64,000 nucleotides of DNA from Oscillospiraceae bacterium (GCA_009777515.1 WRLR01000004.1:1-64000); one strand, 5' to 3'. Counted from the stretch's first letter, positions 26,953 through 36,474 are shown. A program made the numbers and translations. The notes: generated by a model from the sequence alone, not told the origin.

Positions 26953-29190
26953 TCAAGTAGGAAATTGTGGCAGGAGCTGCTCGATTGTATCGAACGTGGC
27001 TGTCAGTTCTTGGTCCAGCTTGTGCAGTGTTTTTGCGGCTTTGCCGGTCTCATCTTCGTCCAGCAGCGTCTCCGTACTGAACGCGACTTGCCGCAGCCTG
27101 TTCGCGCCAATCAGCGACGCCGATCCTTTAAGCGTATGCGCGAATCGCTTCGCGTCGTCGAACATGCTGGCGTCGATAGCATCCTTGATTTTCCTGTGGT
27201 CTGTCCCATGTTCCGCCAAAAAATCAGATAACAGCCTTTTATACAGCGCCCGATCGCCGAGCGCGTTGTTTATCCCATCCGTAAAATTAATATATGGGTT
27301 TTGTGAAAAGGCATCACCTGCCGCCGCGCCACCGCCCGTAACCGCTGCTGCTCCGCTGCTCACCGCCGCCGCCGCGCCACCGCCCACAACAGCCGCCACT
27401 CCGCCGCCCGCAACCGCGCCGCTGCCCACCACTGCCGCCGCGCCGCCGCCCGCCACTGCCACCGCTCCGCCGCTCGCCACTGCCACCGCTCCGCCGCTCG
27501 CCGCCGCCAAACCATTTTCCGCAGCCGCCCCGCCGCCTACGAGCAGACTGGGCGGCAGCCAGCGGACCAGCGCGCTGTTCAGTTTTTCCGGGTCTATGGG
27601 CTTTGAGAGGAAATCGTTCATGTCGGATTGCAAGAACAGATCGCGGATGCCCTCTATCGCGTTCGCTGTCAGCGCGACGATCGGCAAATCGGCGAAACCC
27701 AACGCGCGTATCCTGTGCGTTGTTTCGACGCCGTCCATTATAGGCATCATATGATCCATGAATACCAGGTCGTAGGGCCTGCCTGCCTTTTGGATTTTCA
27801 TGATCGCCTCGGGCCCGCTCAGCGCGGTTTCCGCGTGAATGTTGTGCCTCTCCAGGTATGCAAGCGCGACTTTGAGGTTTATCTGGCTGTCGTCCACGAC
27901 CAGCACACGGGCGCCGTCAGTAGCCCTGATAAGCGGCGCCGGGGCAAGCCCCCCCACCAGCCCTGGGTCGCCCTCGGCCAGCGGGAGCCGCACCGTAAAT
28001 TCTGACCCCTCGCCATATGACGACTGTACGTCGATCTCGCCGCCCATCAGCGACACGAGGTTTTTCGTGATGGACAGGCCGAGGCCGCTGCCGTCGATGC
28101 CGTGGTTTACCGCCATGTCCACCTGATAGAACGCGTTGAACAGTTTCGCCAGATCGTCCTCTTTGATCCCGATGCCCGTGTCCTTGATTGTAAAAACGAC
28201 ACAGTCGCTGCCGTCACTATCAGCTCCGCTGTCCCTATCATCTCTGCCGACGCTAAAAGAGACCTGGCCTTCGCGCGTATATTTGATGGCGTTATTTATT
28301 ATATTAAACACAACCTGGCGGACCCTCACGTCGTCGCCGTATACGACGGCAGGCACGTCAGAGCCGTATGAGCAATAGAAATACAGCCCCTTGGCTTCGG
28401 CGAGGAACCGGCACATGGAGCATATATTATTGAACAGTTCCAGCAGGTTGAAATGCACCGGCGTGATTTCGAGCTTGCCGGCTTCGATGCGGGAAAAGTC
28501 AAGCACGTCGTTGATGATTTGCAGGAGCGACTTCGACATCTTTTTGATATCGCCAAAAAACGTCCTTTGCGTCATATCGAGGTTGTCCGTGCGGATCAAG
28601 TCGCTCATGCCGATGATGGCGTTCATCGGCGCGCGTATTTCGTGGCTCATCGATGCGAGGAACCTGCTTTTGGCCTCCGACGCGACCTGCGCCGCCTGCA
28701 TCTGCACCTCCAGCTCCCTGCCCCTCGCGTCCGCCGCGACGCGCCTCGTCTCTGTCGTGTCGTGGTGCGAGACGATGGCGCCGTCGAACGCGCCGCCACC
28801 GTCGATCATCGGGGCGACGTTGACGCTGTAGACGCGGTTGTTCCCGCTGCCCGGAAAGTTTATAAAAACCTCCAGGGAGGAGGCTCGCAGCGTTTGTTTT
28901 ACCTGCTCGTAATGGATTACGCCCTTTCTGACGAGCGCCTCTCCGCCGAATTTTGCGTAAAGGTATTGGTATGGCTTGCCCTCGATGGACGAAAAGTCGG
29001 ATATGCCGGCAAGGCGCAGCATCGCGTCAGTGCAATAGGCGACGCGGCCGCCGCGATCGATGAACAGTACGACCTCCACGCTGCTTTTTAAAAGGTAATT
29101 AAAATATTTCGCCTGGCTTTGGGTTTCGCCACGCAAGCAAGCGCCTTCGGGCATGCCGCCTAATTGGCCGGATGGCATCGCTTTTTCCAA
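26953..29190 (-). CDS. Hybrid sensor histidine kinase (PAS-HisKA-HATPase-REC-Hpt)
   Basis: 745 residues, no membrane helices. PAS domain about 29-150; HisKA with H183 in [11 protein letters not shown]; ATPase domain with N-box IINNAIKY, G1 DTGIGI, G2 DGSGLGLSI; receiver 428-545 with acidic VVDDSQ and phospho-acceptor D479 in [12 protein letters not shown]; Hpt domain with H685 in [14 protein letters not shown]. This is a complete phosphorelay chain in one cytoplasmic protein. Between receiver and Hpt lies a 74-residue stretch (552-625) of only Ala, Gly, Val and Ser. The start is a TTG at 29190 with a weak site; ATGs at 29178 and 29154 are alternatives. It follows the YesL-like gene by 7 bases. 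Output partner unknown. Confidence 0.92.
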   Translation of the reverse strand: MEKAMPSGQLGGMPEGACLRGETQSQAKYFNYLLKSSVEVVLFIDRGGRVAYCTDAMLRLAGISDFSSIEGKPYQYLYAKFGGEALVRKGVIHYEQVKQTLRASSLEVFINFPGSGNNRVYSVNVAPMIDGGGAFDGAIVSHHDTTETRRVAADARGRELEVQMQAAQVASEAKSRFLASMSHEIRAPMNAIIGMSDLIRTDNLDMTQRTFFGDIKKMSKSLLQIINDVLDFSRIEAGKLEITPVHFNLLELFNNICSMCRFLAEAKGLYFYCSYGSDVPAVVYGDDVRVRQVVFNIINNAIKYTREGQVSFSVGRDDRDSGADSDGSDCVVFTIKDTGIGIKEDDLAKLFNAFYQVDMAVNHGIDGSGLGLSITKNLVSLMGGEIDVQSSYGEGSEFTVRLPLAEGDPGLVGGLAPAPLIRATDGARVLVVDDSQINLKVALAYLERHNIHAETALSGPEAIMKIQKAGRPYDLVFMDHMMPIMDGVETTHRIRALGFADLPIVALTANAIEGIRDLFLQSDMNDFLSKPIDPEKLNSALVRWLPPSLLVGGGAAAENGLAAASGGAVAVASGGAVAVAGGGAAAVVGSGAVAGGGVAAVVGGGAAAAVSSGAAAVTGGGAAAGDAFSQNPYINFTDGINNALGDRALYKRLLSDFLAEHGTDHRKIKDAIDASMFDDAKRFAHTLKGSASLIGANRLRQVAFSTETLLDEDETGKAAKTLHKLDQELTATFDTIEQLLPQFPT
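27316..27537 (-). repeat. GC-rich coding repeat in hybrid kinase linker
   Basis: About 220 bases of imperfect short repeats (GCCGCCGCGCC-like and CCGCTCGCCACTGCCACCG units, the latter present twice in a row) coding the Ala/Gly/Val linker between the receiver and Hpt domains of the hybrid kinase. Confidence 0.8.
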
Positions 29191-29197
29191 GATTGGC

Positions 29198-30319
29198 CTA
29201 CGAATCGGATTCCGCTATGGGGTCCACAAACTTGCCGTCGACATAGACCTTTTGCCCGGGTTTGGCGGTGACCGCAGGCGCCCCGGCCACAGCCGCAGCC
29301 TCAACGTCGTCCGCGCCCCCGTCTAAAATCGCATCAGTAAAAGCTGCCGCTGTTCCGTCAGCGTTGATCGGCGCAGCCCCGGCATCTATCGCAGAGGCGC
29401 CCCCCGGCAGCGCGCCGCCCGGCGCCGCGTCGCTGCCTTCTCCCTCGATCGCGGCCGCAGCCGCAACCGCTGCTACGCCCTCGCCGTCGCCCTCGTCTGC
29501 GTCGCCTTCCTGTAGGCGGTCAATCATATATTTTTTTATCGTCGGATATGAATAGAAGTTGATGATGAGCCCGATCAGCGACGTCGTTATCAGCAACAAG
29601 AGGATGACGCCCAGCTCCGTAATAATAAATGTAGCGATTATTATCAAGCCGCACACGAGCAGGATCCCGATATTCGGGATAAAACGGATTGTGGCGAAGA
29701 TGAGGGCGTTCTTGTAGATCTGCTTCACCGTTATGTGGAACGTGACCAGCATCGGGTATATGTACAGGTGCATCATCGCGAACAGCAGGAACGCGAGCGC
29801 AATGACGCCGAATGTAAACAGCGCCCATATCCTTTGCTGGTTGATGAGCTGCCCGTAGAAGTTGATCGCGATGCACAATAGCAAAAAAGCGCCAAAGTCT
29901 ATCATGCAAATGAGCAGGCTTTCTTTTAGGTTTTTCAGCCCGTGCTCTTTAAAGTCGCTCCACAGGAACGCATGCTCCTCGCGGGCGAAGTTCCGGAGGC
30001 AGAACGTCATGCCAGCCTGGGCCGGGCCGAAGCAGAGTATGGGGAAGCAGATAAAAAACGCGCCGAACATCAGACGCAGGTACACATCGATTTCGATGTC
30101 CCCGAACATGATCTCCGGGAACATGAACTGCGTGCCGATGAACAGGAAAATGAGCCCCGGTATATTGAAAATCGTATATAGCAAATTAAGCTGAATTATT
30201 TTCCAGAACTTGCGCAGCAGCACATCAAAAAACAGCCTGAGCCTTGATTTTGGCGGGGCGTCCTTGGGCACGCCCGGCCCCGGTTTGGTGTAGTCGAAGA
30301 AACCAAAAAATCCTGCCAT
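29198..30319 (-). CDS. YesL-like (DUF624) membrane protein with acidic tail
   Basis: 373 residues. Residues 1-255 are a multi-pass membrane protein with about five to six helices and the YesL-type N-terminus (FFDVLLRKFWKIIQLNLLYT, then IFNIPGLIFLF) and FAREEHAFLWSDF. The family, common in Gram-positive bacteria next to sugar-uptake or regulatory genes, has no proven function. From about 258 to 355 the chain becomes Ala/Gly/Asp/Glu-rich and low in complexity, an unusual extension. Start ATG at 30319 has GGAGG six bases upstream. It precedes the hybrid kinase in the same direction, seven bases apart, so they probably share a transcript. Confidence 0.8.
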   Translation of the reverse strand: MAGFFGFFDYTKPGPGVPKDAPPKSRLRLFFDVLLRKFWKIIQLNLLYTIFNIPGLIFLFIGTQFMFPEIMFGDIEIDVYLRLMFGAFFICFPILCFGPAQAGMTFCLRNFAREEHAFLWSDFKEHGLKNLKESLLICMIDFGAFLLLCIAINFYGQLINQQRIWALFTFGVIALAFLLFAMMHLYIYPMLVTFHITVKQIYKNALIFATIRFIPNIGILLVCGLIIIATFIITELGVILLLLITTSLIGLIINFYSYPTIKKYMIDRLQEGDADEGDGEGVAAVAAAAAIEGEGSDAAPGGALPGGASAIDAGAAPINADGTAAAFTDAILDGGADDVEAAAVAGAPAVTAKPGQKVYVDGKFVDPIAESDS

Positions 30320-30648
30320 ACTTAGCCTCCATAAAAGCCGCGCCGCCCATCGGTAAATTGTCTGTTTTGATCCTGTATGTAGCGTCGGCTTGGGATTATT
30401 TTATGCTTTATCACAACATTCGTCAATACCGATTTGAACCCGGCGCCGACCCGGCGCCGACCCTGCTTCGGCTGTGGCTACTGTTAAACATTGACTAAAT
30501 AACGCTTATTGGTGGTAGATAGGATGTGGACGCGTCGACAGTATGTCAGTTATGGGTGAAATTGGCGATGTTTTATTGATTGTGTGACGTTCGATGTTTT
30601 TAATGATTGTGCGACGTTCAATGATTGTACGATGTGGAGGGCGCGTAA
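30320..30648. other. Divergent intergenic region before the pilus operon
   Basis: No gene is visible. The part next to pilB contains a 20-base direct repeat, TGATTGTGTGACGTTCGATG (30577-30596) and TGATTGTGCGACGTTCAATG (30604-30623), followed by a partial third copy (30622-30634). I find no convincing -35/-10 pair at proper spacing for pilB and no recognisable c-di-GMP riboswitch. The YesL end has a good ribosome-binding site on the minus strand only. Confidence 0.5.
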
Positions 30649-32265
30649 ATGATGGATGTGCGAAGCTTGGGCGCTGGGGTGGGCATGGACGCCGGGGCAC
30701 AGAAAGCTTTGTTTCCGGATGGAGGCAATGCGGTTGACCTGGAAGTGGGGAAGGCAGTCGACCTGGAAGTGGTCGCGGCGGAACCGGACGCCATAGGCTG
30801 TATATCGGACGAGATCGCAAAGACATATGGCGTGCTGCCGCTGCGGATTCGCGAGGGCAGGCTGTTCGTCGCGATGGCGGACCCGAAAAATGTGCAGGCC
30901 ATTGACGATATCCGCTTTATCACTAAAAAAACCGTAATACCGCTCAGCGCCGATCCTGCTCAAATCGCCAAAAAAATCGATTCATATTTTATGAGGCAGC
31001 GTTCCAACAAGGCATTGGAGGACCTAAAGACCGAGATGGGCGGCGCGCAGCCTAAAAACAGCGCACATGACATCAAGAGGCTGGCGGACGAAGCCGAAAG
31101 CGACGTCAGCGGGGCGCCGGCTGTGCGGCTGACGAACTCCATACTGAACGAGTCTGTGGCAATGTCCGCAAGCGACATTCACCTCGAGCCCTTTGAGGAC
31201 GGGGTCAGGGTCCGCTACAGGGTCGACGGCAGTTTGATCGAAAATATGAGTATCCCCATTGAACTCTATTCGTCCGTGTCGACGCGCATAAAAGTGATGG
31301 CCGGAATGGATATAGCCGAGCGCCGCCTGCCGCAGGACGGGCGCATAGAGATGGGCATAAGCGGCAGAACGTTTGACTTCCGCGTCTCCTCGCTGCCGAC
31401 CGTGTTCGGCGAAAAAATAGAGATGCGCAAACTGGATCGTTCGGGTTTCGCGTTCGATCGGGACAAGCTTTTGTTTAGCGAGCGCGAAAACAAGCTGATA
31501 GACTCCGCCATCAAAGCGCCGCGCGGCATTGTGTTGGTGACCGGCCCGACGGGGAGCGGGAAGACAACGACCATATACAGCCTGCTCGCTGAGCTCAACC
31601 GCCCGGACAAGAATATTGTTACGATAGAAGATCCAGTGGAATATATGATTCGAGGGATCAACCAGGTTCAGGTAAACGCAAAGGCGGGGCTTACGTTCGC
31701 GGGCGGCCTGCGCAGCATTTTGCGGCAGGATCCCGACATCATCATGGTCGGCGAAATACGCGACGAGGAAACGGCGGAAATCGCCGTGCGCGCGGCCATC
31801 ACAGGACATCTTGTACTCTCTACGCTGCATACGATAGACGCCCCCGGTTCGATAACGCGGCTGACGGATATGGGCATACCGCCGTATCTGCTGAGCGAAG
31901 CCGTGACCTGCGTGATAGCGCAGAGGCTCGTCAGGCGGCTGTGCGAGTTTTGCAAATCGGAAAGGGATGCCAGCGGGGCCGAGCTGGAAATTTTACGGCA
32001 TGGCGGCCCGGCCTGCGTCTCGGATCCCATCGGCTGCGAGCGCTGCGGCAGGATCGGGTACCGGGGTAGGCTCTCCATTCACGAAGTACTATTCATAGAC
32101 AGCAATATAAAACATGTGATCGAACAGATGAACAGCGCTGAAAAAATACGGGAGGCAGCCGCAGGCGCGGGCATGGCGACGCTGTATGAAAACTGCAGGG
32201 CGCTGGTGCTCGAGGGCGCTACTTCCATACAGGAGTTGGTGAATACTGTATATGCCGGAGCATGA
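30649..32265 (+). CDS. pilB: Type IV pilus extension ATPase PilB (GspE family)
   Basis: 538 residues. A hexameric cytoplasmic ATPase that drives pilin polymerisation. N-terminal GspE-N domain (about 45-115; TYGVLPLRIREGRLFVAMAD), linker, then the ATPase core with Walker A GPTGSGKT (299-306), Asp box, Walker B IIMVGEIRDEETAEIA and His box STLHTIDAPGSI. The zinc-type pairs CEFC and CERC follow near 430-470, as in extension rather than retraction motors. The first 40 residues are a non-conserved stretch with an internal duplication (AVDLEVGKAVDLEV). Start ATG has TGGAGGG upstream. First gene of a six-gene pilus operon; overlaps pilT by 14 bases. Confidence 0.95.
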   Translation: MMDVRSLGAGVGMDAGAQKALFPDGGNAVDLEVGKAVDLEVVAAEPDAIGCISDEIAKTYGVLPLRIREGRLFVAMADPKNVQAIDDIRFITKKTVIPLSADPAQIAKKIDSYFMRQRSNKALEDLKTEMGGAQPKNSAHDIKRLADEAESDVSGAPAVRLTNSILNESVAMSASDIHLEPFEDGVRVRYRVDGSLIENMSIPIELYSSVSTRIKVMAGMDIAERRLPQDGRIEMGISGRTFDFRVSSLPTVFGEKIEMRKLDRSGFAFDRDKLLFSERENKLIDSAIKAPRGIVLVTGPTGSGKTTTIYSLLAELNRPDKNIVTIEDPVEYMIRGINQVQVNAKAGLTFAGGLRSILRQDPDIIMVGEIRDEETAEIAVRAAITGHLVLSTLHTIDAPGSITRLTDMGIPPYLLSEAVTCVIAQRLVRRLCEFCKSERDASGAELEILRHGGPACVSDPIGCERCGRIGYRGRLSIHEVLFIDSNIKHVIEQMNSAEKIREAAAGAGMATLYENCRALVLEGATSIQELVNTVYAGA

Positions 32266-33448
32266 TTTGAATAAAGCCTTATTTATGAGCGGCGGAGCGG
32301 CGCCGGGCGCCGGGGCGAATCCGAGCGTCGGGGTAAATCCGGGCGCCGACGGAGCAGGGGCGGGCGGCGGCGCGCTTGATTCTGGCGACATGGACGCCCT
32401 TTTGGTATATGTGTGCGACCGTAAAGCGACCGACCTGCACATCGGCGTCGGCGCGAAGCCCCTGATGCGGGTAGGCTCCATGCTGGAATCCGTACCGGGC
32501 GCCGAAATCGTACTGCCCGCCGTCGCGGAAAGGCACGTCGCCTCGCTGGTAAACGAAAAACAGAGGGACACGCTCGAGACGCTCGGGGAAGTGGACTTCT
32601 CCTTCTCCAGGCCGGGGCTCGGGAGGTTCCGCGCGAACGTGTACAAGCAGCGCAACACGTACGGCATAGCCATCCGGTCGCTGCCGTTCAACATACCCCC
32701 GTTCGACTCGCTGAGCCTGCCGCAGGTCATAAAGACGTTCGCGAGGAAGAGCAAGGGGCTGGTTCTGTCGACGGGCCCCACGGGCAGCGGCAAGACGACG
32801 ACGCTGGCCAGCATCATCGACATCATAAACTCCGAGCGGCAGTGCCACATAATAACAATCGAGGACCCAATAGAATATCTGCACAAGCACAAGCAGTCGC
32901 TCGTCGGGCAGCGCGAGGTCGGCTCGGACACGCGCTCGTTTTCCAACGCGCTCCGCGCCGCGCTCAGGGAGGACCCGGACGTCATAATGGTCGGCGAAAT
33001 GCGCGACGTCGAAACGATTGCCATCGCCCTGACTGCGGCGGAGACGGGGCACCTTGTCTTCTCGACGCTGCACACGGTCTCTGCGTCGATGACGATCGAC
33101 CGCATCATCGATGTGTTCCCGCCTAACCAGCAGAATCAGATCAAGAGCCAGCTCGCCACGGTGCTGGAGGGCGTCGTGACGCAGCAGATGATCCCGTTCA
33201 AGGACGGCGAAGGGGTGGCGGTGGCCTGCGAGGTCATGATCGTAAACAATGCGATCCGCAACCTTATCCGGGAGGGCAAATCGTTCCAGATCAACAGCAT
33301 ACTGCAGACCAGCGCGAACGTAGGCATGCAGACGATGGAGTCCAACCTCGCGGACTTGGTTATCTCGGGCGTGATATCGCAGGACGACGCCATGCTGCGC
33401 GCTGGCGACACGCAACTGCTGGCGCAGCTTTTGAACCGGAGGTGGTAA
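32252..33448 (+). CDS. pilT: Type IV pilus retraction ATPase PilT
   Basis: 398 residues. After an atypical Gly/Ala/Pro-rich N-terminus (about 12-45) comes the PilT body: ATDLHIGVGAKPLMRV, Walker A GPTGSGKT (175-182), Asp box in EDPIEYLHKHKQSLV, and the PilT signature block (reading IMVGEMRDVETIAIALTAAE, then TGHLVFSTLHT). It depolymerises pili to pull the cell or DNA. The C-terminal AIRNLIREGK motif, needed for retraction in known PilT, is present. The start codon lies inside the end of pilB. An internal Met at residue 12 is a possible alternative start that would still leave the low-complexity stretch. Confidence 0.94.
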   Translation: MPEHDLNKALFMSGGAAPGAGANPSVGVNPGADGAGAGGGALDSGDMDALLVYVCDRKATDLHIGVGAKPLMRVGSMLESVPGAEIVLPAVAERHVASLVNEKQRDTLETLGEVDFSFSRPGLGRFRANVYKQRNTYGIAIRSLPFNIPPFDSLSLPQVIKTFARKSKGLVLSTGPTGSGKTTTLASIIDIINSERQCHIITIEDPIEYLHKHKQSLVGQREVGSDTRSFSNALRAALREDPDVIMVGEMRDVETIAIALTAAETGHLVFSTLHTVSASMTIDRIIDVFPPNQQNQIKSQLATVLEGVVTQQMIPFKDGEGVAVACEVMIVNNAIRNLIREGKSFQINSILQTSANVGMQTMESNLADLVISGVISQDDAMLRAGDTQLLAQLLNRRW

Positions 33449-33454
33449 CAGGGC

Positions 33455-34519
33455 TTGGCGTTGAACGCATACGGTACGTTTTTTAACAAAGTGGGATCGA
33501 GGGAGATCGCCGTTTTTTGCCGGCAGTTTTCCGTGCTGCTCAACGCAGGCGTGACGATTGTCGAGGCTGTGTCGCTGTTAAAAGGGCAGACGGAAAGCAA
33601 AAAGCTTGACAGCGTGCTGGACAGCGTCGGCGAACAGCTCCGGCGCGGCATCGTTTTGTCCGAGGCGATGTCGGAGCATGCGGACGTCTTTGAGGAAATG
33701 TTTATTAATATGGTACAGGTCGGCGAAGTCAGCGGCACGATCGATTCGATAATGCAAAGGCTCGCCGATTATTATGAGCGGGACTATAAAATCAAGCAAA
33801 AGATCAAATCGGCGATGACCTATCCCGCCATACTGGCCGTCCTCACCGTGGCGGTGATCGTCCTGTTGATCGTGAAAATCCTCCCTATGTTCACGGACAT
33901 CCTCGGCCAGATGGGGGAGGGGCTGCCGTTTATTACGGCGGCTTTAATTGGCGTCAGCGATTTTTTTGTGGGCAATATATTGCTGATAATGGCGCTTGTC
34001 CTTGCGCTGCTCGTCGTCATCAGGTATTTTAGTAAATCCGCCGTTGGGCGCTATTGGATCGACGGCTTCAAGCTGACGGCGCCCGGACTCAAAAACGTGT
34101 GCCTCAAAATCATCACGGCGAGGTTCGCGAGGAGCATGAGCATATTATTGAAGAGCGGCGTCCCGATCATCAACGCCGTGGACATAATGCGGAGGATCAT
34201 CGGCAACAAGGTGGCGGAGCAGCGCTTTGAAGCGTGCGCACAATCCATCCGCGAGGGCAGGGGGATATCGGGGCCGATACGGGACGTCAAGCTGTTCCCG
34301 AACCTGCTCGTACATATGATAGCCGTAGGCGAAAATTCGGGCGAGCTGGATGAAATGCTGGGCAGGACCGCCAATTTTTTTGACTTGGAAGTCGAGGAGG
34401 CGATTGATCGGCTGACGGTGATGATTGAGCCGATTATGATAATTATCCTCGGCGCGGTCGTCGGCTTGATTATTGTATCCGTCATGCTGCCGATGATCAG
34501 CGTGATGACTTCGCTATAG
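33455..34519 (+). CDS. pilC: Type IV pilus inner-membrane platform protein PilC (GspF)
   Basis: 354 residues with the two repeated GspF domains (about 16-140 and 220-345), each starting FCRQFSVLLNAGV-like or FARSMSILLKSGVP, and membrane helices near 122-145, 165-190 and 320-345. It anchors the motor ATPases and pilin assembly at the membrane. The start is a TTG at 33455 with GGAGG upstream; it sits six bases after pilT and is followed by three prepilin genes. Confidence 0.94.
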   Translation: MALNAYGTFFNKVGSREIAVFCRQFSVLLNAGVTIVEAVSLLKGQTESKKLDSVLDSVGEQLRRGIVLSEAMSEHADVFEEMFINMVQVGEVSGTIDSIMQRLADYYERDYKIKQKIKSAMTYPAILAVLTVAVIVLLIVKILPMFTDILGQMGEGLPFITAALIGVSDFFVGNILLIMALVLALLVVIRYFSKSAVGRYWIDGFKLTAPGLKNVCLKIITARFARSMSILLKSGVPIINAVDIMRRIIGNKVAEQRFEACAQSIREGRGISGPIRDVKLFPNLLVHMIAVGENSGELDEMLGRTANFFDLEVEEAIDRLTVMIEPIMIIILGAVVGLIIVSVMLPMISVMTSL

Positions 34520-34529
34520 GGTGGCAGCT

Positions 34530-34931
34530 ATGAATGGTGGTACGAGCGCTTCGCGTTTCTATGTCCGGGACAGCGGCTTTACGACGGTAGAGCTGGCAGT
34601 CGTGGTTTTGATAATCGCACTGCTCACAGCCGCTCTGTTCCCATTGATGTCCTCGCTCATCTCTGACGCGAGGCTTACCAGCGCCAGGCAGGACGCGGCG
34701 GTCATCGGGGCGGCCATAGAGCTGCTCAAAGTCGAAGGCAGGTTTGACCCATACAACGCCGAAATGGGCGACATATATGAGATGATTTACGCGAAGTCCG
34801 GCGCGCGGTATGCCGGGCGCATTAGCGAGCTTACCGCTGACGGGTGTTTTGTATACAGTTTGACGGCCGGGGGCGCCACATATGTCGTGCGCTACGACGC
34901 GTCGACCGGCAGCGTGGACGAGGTGGCGTAG
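34530..34931 (+). CDS. Type IV prepilin-like protein 1
   Basis: 133 residues. A 16-residue leader ending RDSG precedes FTTVELAVVVLIIALL, a type IV prepilin cleavage site with E at +5 of the mature chain and a single hydrophobic helix; the rest (about 90 residues) is a small globular head with one Cys. I start at the ATG at 34530 because GGTGG lies just upstream; a GTG at 34521 is less likely. It follows pilC by 10 bases. The Thr at +2 and +3 and the short head suit a minor or major pilin alike; which cannot be told here. Confidence 0.88.
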   Translation: MNGGTSASRFYVRDSGFTTVELAVVVLIIALLTAALFPLMSSLISDARLTSARQDAAVIGAAIELLKVEGRFDPYNAEMGDIYEMIYAKSGARYAGRISELTADGCFVYSLTAGGATYVVRYDASTGSVDEVA

Positions 34932-35453
34932 ATGGAGCGGAGCGTTTGCGGCATGAAAGATGACGGCAGTCGCTGCGACTGCTGTGTCGGAAGCGGCAAC
35001 AGCTTCGGAAGCAGCAGTCGTTTCGATAGCGGCAGTTGCTTCGGTAGAGACGGTCGCTTTGACAACCGTTTCGGAAGCGGCAGTCGCTTAGGAAGCGGCT
35101 TAGGAAGCGGCAGTCGCTTCCTAAGCGAATTTGATGGCGGCTTTACGTTGATAGAGCTGATTGTGGTGATCGCCGTAATGGCGGTATTGTTCAGTGTATT
35201 ACTGCCCCCCATGCTTGCGTACCGCGAAACCATATACGAACGCGAAAGATTGGCGAACATGTCAGCGATAAACGACGCTATCCGCCAGTGTTACGCCCTC
35301 GAGGGGAGATATCCGCCTGCGGTTGGCGACACGGGCCTCGATTATCTGCGCGAGCACTACCAGATAATTGTGAAGCCGGATAAATATGAATATTCATACG
35401 CCATTGTAGGCGGCAGCCCTGTCTTAGCCGTCGGGGCGCGGGAGAGACAATGA
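34932..35453 (+). CDS. Type IV prepilin-like protein 2 with 70-residue leader
   Basis: 173 residues. The prepilin site is FDGG followed by FTLIELIVVIAVMAVL, with cleavage expected after residue 70. Usual leaders are 5-30 residues; here residues 20-64 are a Gly/Ser/Arg/Phe repeat coded by GGAAGCGGCAGTCGCTT-like units. No ATG, GTG or TTG lies in frame between the repeat and the cleavage site, so the long leader appears real unless a non-standard start is used. The mature part, about 100 residues, has the helix-then-head shape of pilins and a YPPAVGD loop. ATG follows the previous stop directly. Confidence 0.85.
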   Translation: MERSVCGMKDDGSRCDCCVGSGNSFGSSSRFDSGSCFGRDGRFDNRFGSGSRLGSGLGSGSRFLSEFDGGFTLIELIVVIAVMAVLFSVLLPPMLAYRETIYERERLANMSAINDAIRQCYALEGRYPPAVGDTGLDYLREHYQIIVKPDKYEYSYAIVGGSPVLAVGARERQ

Positions 35454-35505
35454 AAGTGGCTGGATAAAGTTAACGGAATAAAGGTAGCGGAATAAAGGCG
35501 GCGGA

Positions 35506-36141
35506 ATGAAATCGGCGGCTATTTTTATATGTAGATGCATGTACGGGGCTAATAAAAAAACCCAACAAGATATAAAACGCGAAAAAAGCTCGCATCCGGT
35601 TTTTTTGTTTGTATGCGGGCAGTCGGGCTTCTCTGTCGTCGAGCTCCTGATTGCGCTGACGCTCATGGCATTTCTCGCGACGTCTTTACTGACGATAATC
35701 ACGGCTGGCGGGGGCGCTTTTCAAAGGGTGCTGGACGATAAAACGGCCCAGGGCGAGGCCCGCATCGCCATATCCTACATAACGGTGAAACTGCGCCAAA
35801 ACAGCGCGCAAGGAAAAGTCAGCATCGTGCCGTCGGGTTCGCTCACCAATGACAGGCCAGTGTTGAAAATCGAAGGCGGCCTGGGCGGCGGGGAGCTGTC
35901 CGATCATTATTTTATTTATTTCGAAGAACCTGCGGACGGCGGGACCGGCCGCTTGGTGGAAAAAACCGCGTCGGCCCCGCAAGTGGGCGACCCGTCCGGG
36001 ACATTCAAGATAGCCGATGTGTCGGACTTCCATATTTCATATGCCGACGAAACACAGTCAGTCATCAATATCGTTGTCGTGTGCGAAGCCGCAGGCGAAC
36101 GCGTCTCCCGCGAAGTATCGATCGCACTTCGTGCGTCTTGA
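35506..36141 (+). CDS. Type IV prepilin-like protein 3 (PilW/GspJ-like)
   Basis: 211 residues. Leader of 41 residues (partly hydrophobic, with Cys) ending CGQSG, then FSVVELLIALTLMAFLATSL, a clear prepilin site. The mature protein of about 170 residues, with GAFQRVLDDKTAQGEARIAI and a beta-rich C-terminal half, is shaped like PilW/GspJ/ComGF-type minor pilins. It is the last gene of the pilus operon. Its final codons and stop lie in the first unit of the downstream 30-bp tandem repeat. PilM/N/O and a prepilin peptidase are not in the window. Confidence 0.83.
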   Translation: MKSAAIFICRCMYGANKKTQQDIKREKSSHPVFLFVCGQSGFSVVELLIALTLMAFLATSLLTIITAGGGAFQRVLDDKTAQGEARIAISYITVKLRQNSAQGKVSIVPSGSLTNDRPVLKIEGGLGGGELSDHYFIYFEEPADGGTGRLVEKTASAPQVGDPSGTFKIADVSDFHISYADETQSVINIVVVCEAAGERVSREVSIALRAS

Positions 36142-36238
36142 GCCTGTATATCGCGCCTCCGCGCGTCCTGAGCCTGGTATAGCGCACCTTCGTGCGTCTT
36201 GAGCCTGTATATCGCGCCTCCGCGCGTCTTGAGCCTAC
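36124..36238. repeat. Four-copy 30-bp tandem repeat after the pilus operon
   Basis: Alternating units containing CGTGCGTCTTGAGCCTGTAT and GCGCCTCCGCGCGTCCTGAG, each about 30 bases, four copies. The first copy includes the stop codon of prepilin 3. GC-rich inverted elements inside each unit (GCGCCTCCGCGC) might fold. The rest of the 332-base gap up to the nitrilase gene holds two dispersed palindromes and no gene. Confidence 0.7.
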
Positions 36239-36343
36239 CGACCTTGTGTGTCCATTCGGTTGGCTTGCGCTATTCATGTAAAAACCATATAATCACTATT
36301 ATATTTTAAACAGGGCATAGACGATTGTGAAAGCTGGTATTTT

Positions 36344-36430
36344 ACGGGCGAACACTGTTCGCCCCTACAACATTTTGTATATATGGAATGTTGATTGACC
36401 ATATGTAGGGACGCACATTGTGCGTCCGCG
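36344..36430. repeat. Pair of dispersed palindromes
   Basis: ACGGGCGAACACTGTTCGCCCCTAC (36344-36367, palindromic core GGGCGAACA/TGTTCGCCC) and GTAGGGACGCACATTGTGCGTCC (36405 onward) stand face to face 37 bases apart, ends pointing toward each other's GTAGGG/CCCTAC. Both belong to the element family also seen at 1.46, 15.37 and 51.1-51.35 kb; the first core is repeated almost exactly at 51113-51135. Confidence 0.6.
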
Positions 36431-36474
36431 ACTTTTAGAATCACCTATAAACAGGGTATTACAGGAGGCTCAAT

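Noticed and set aside
30336-30640. c-di-GMP riboswitch upstream of pilB
   Set aside because: Such riboswitches often precede pilus genes in Clostridia, but I could not find the conserved core here; only 20-bp direct repeats are present.
36124-36238. CRISPR array
   Set aside because: Units are about 30 bp and contiguous with no unique spacers; no cas genes. The same applies to the arrays at 531, 41193 and 54749.
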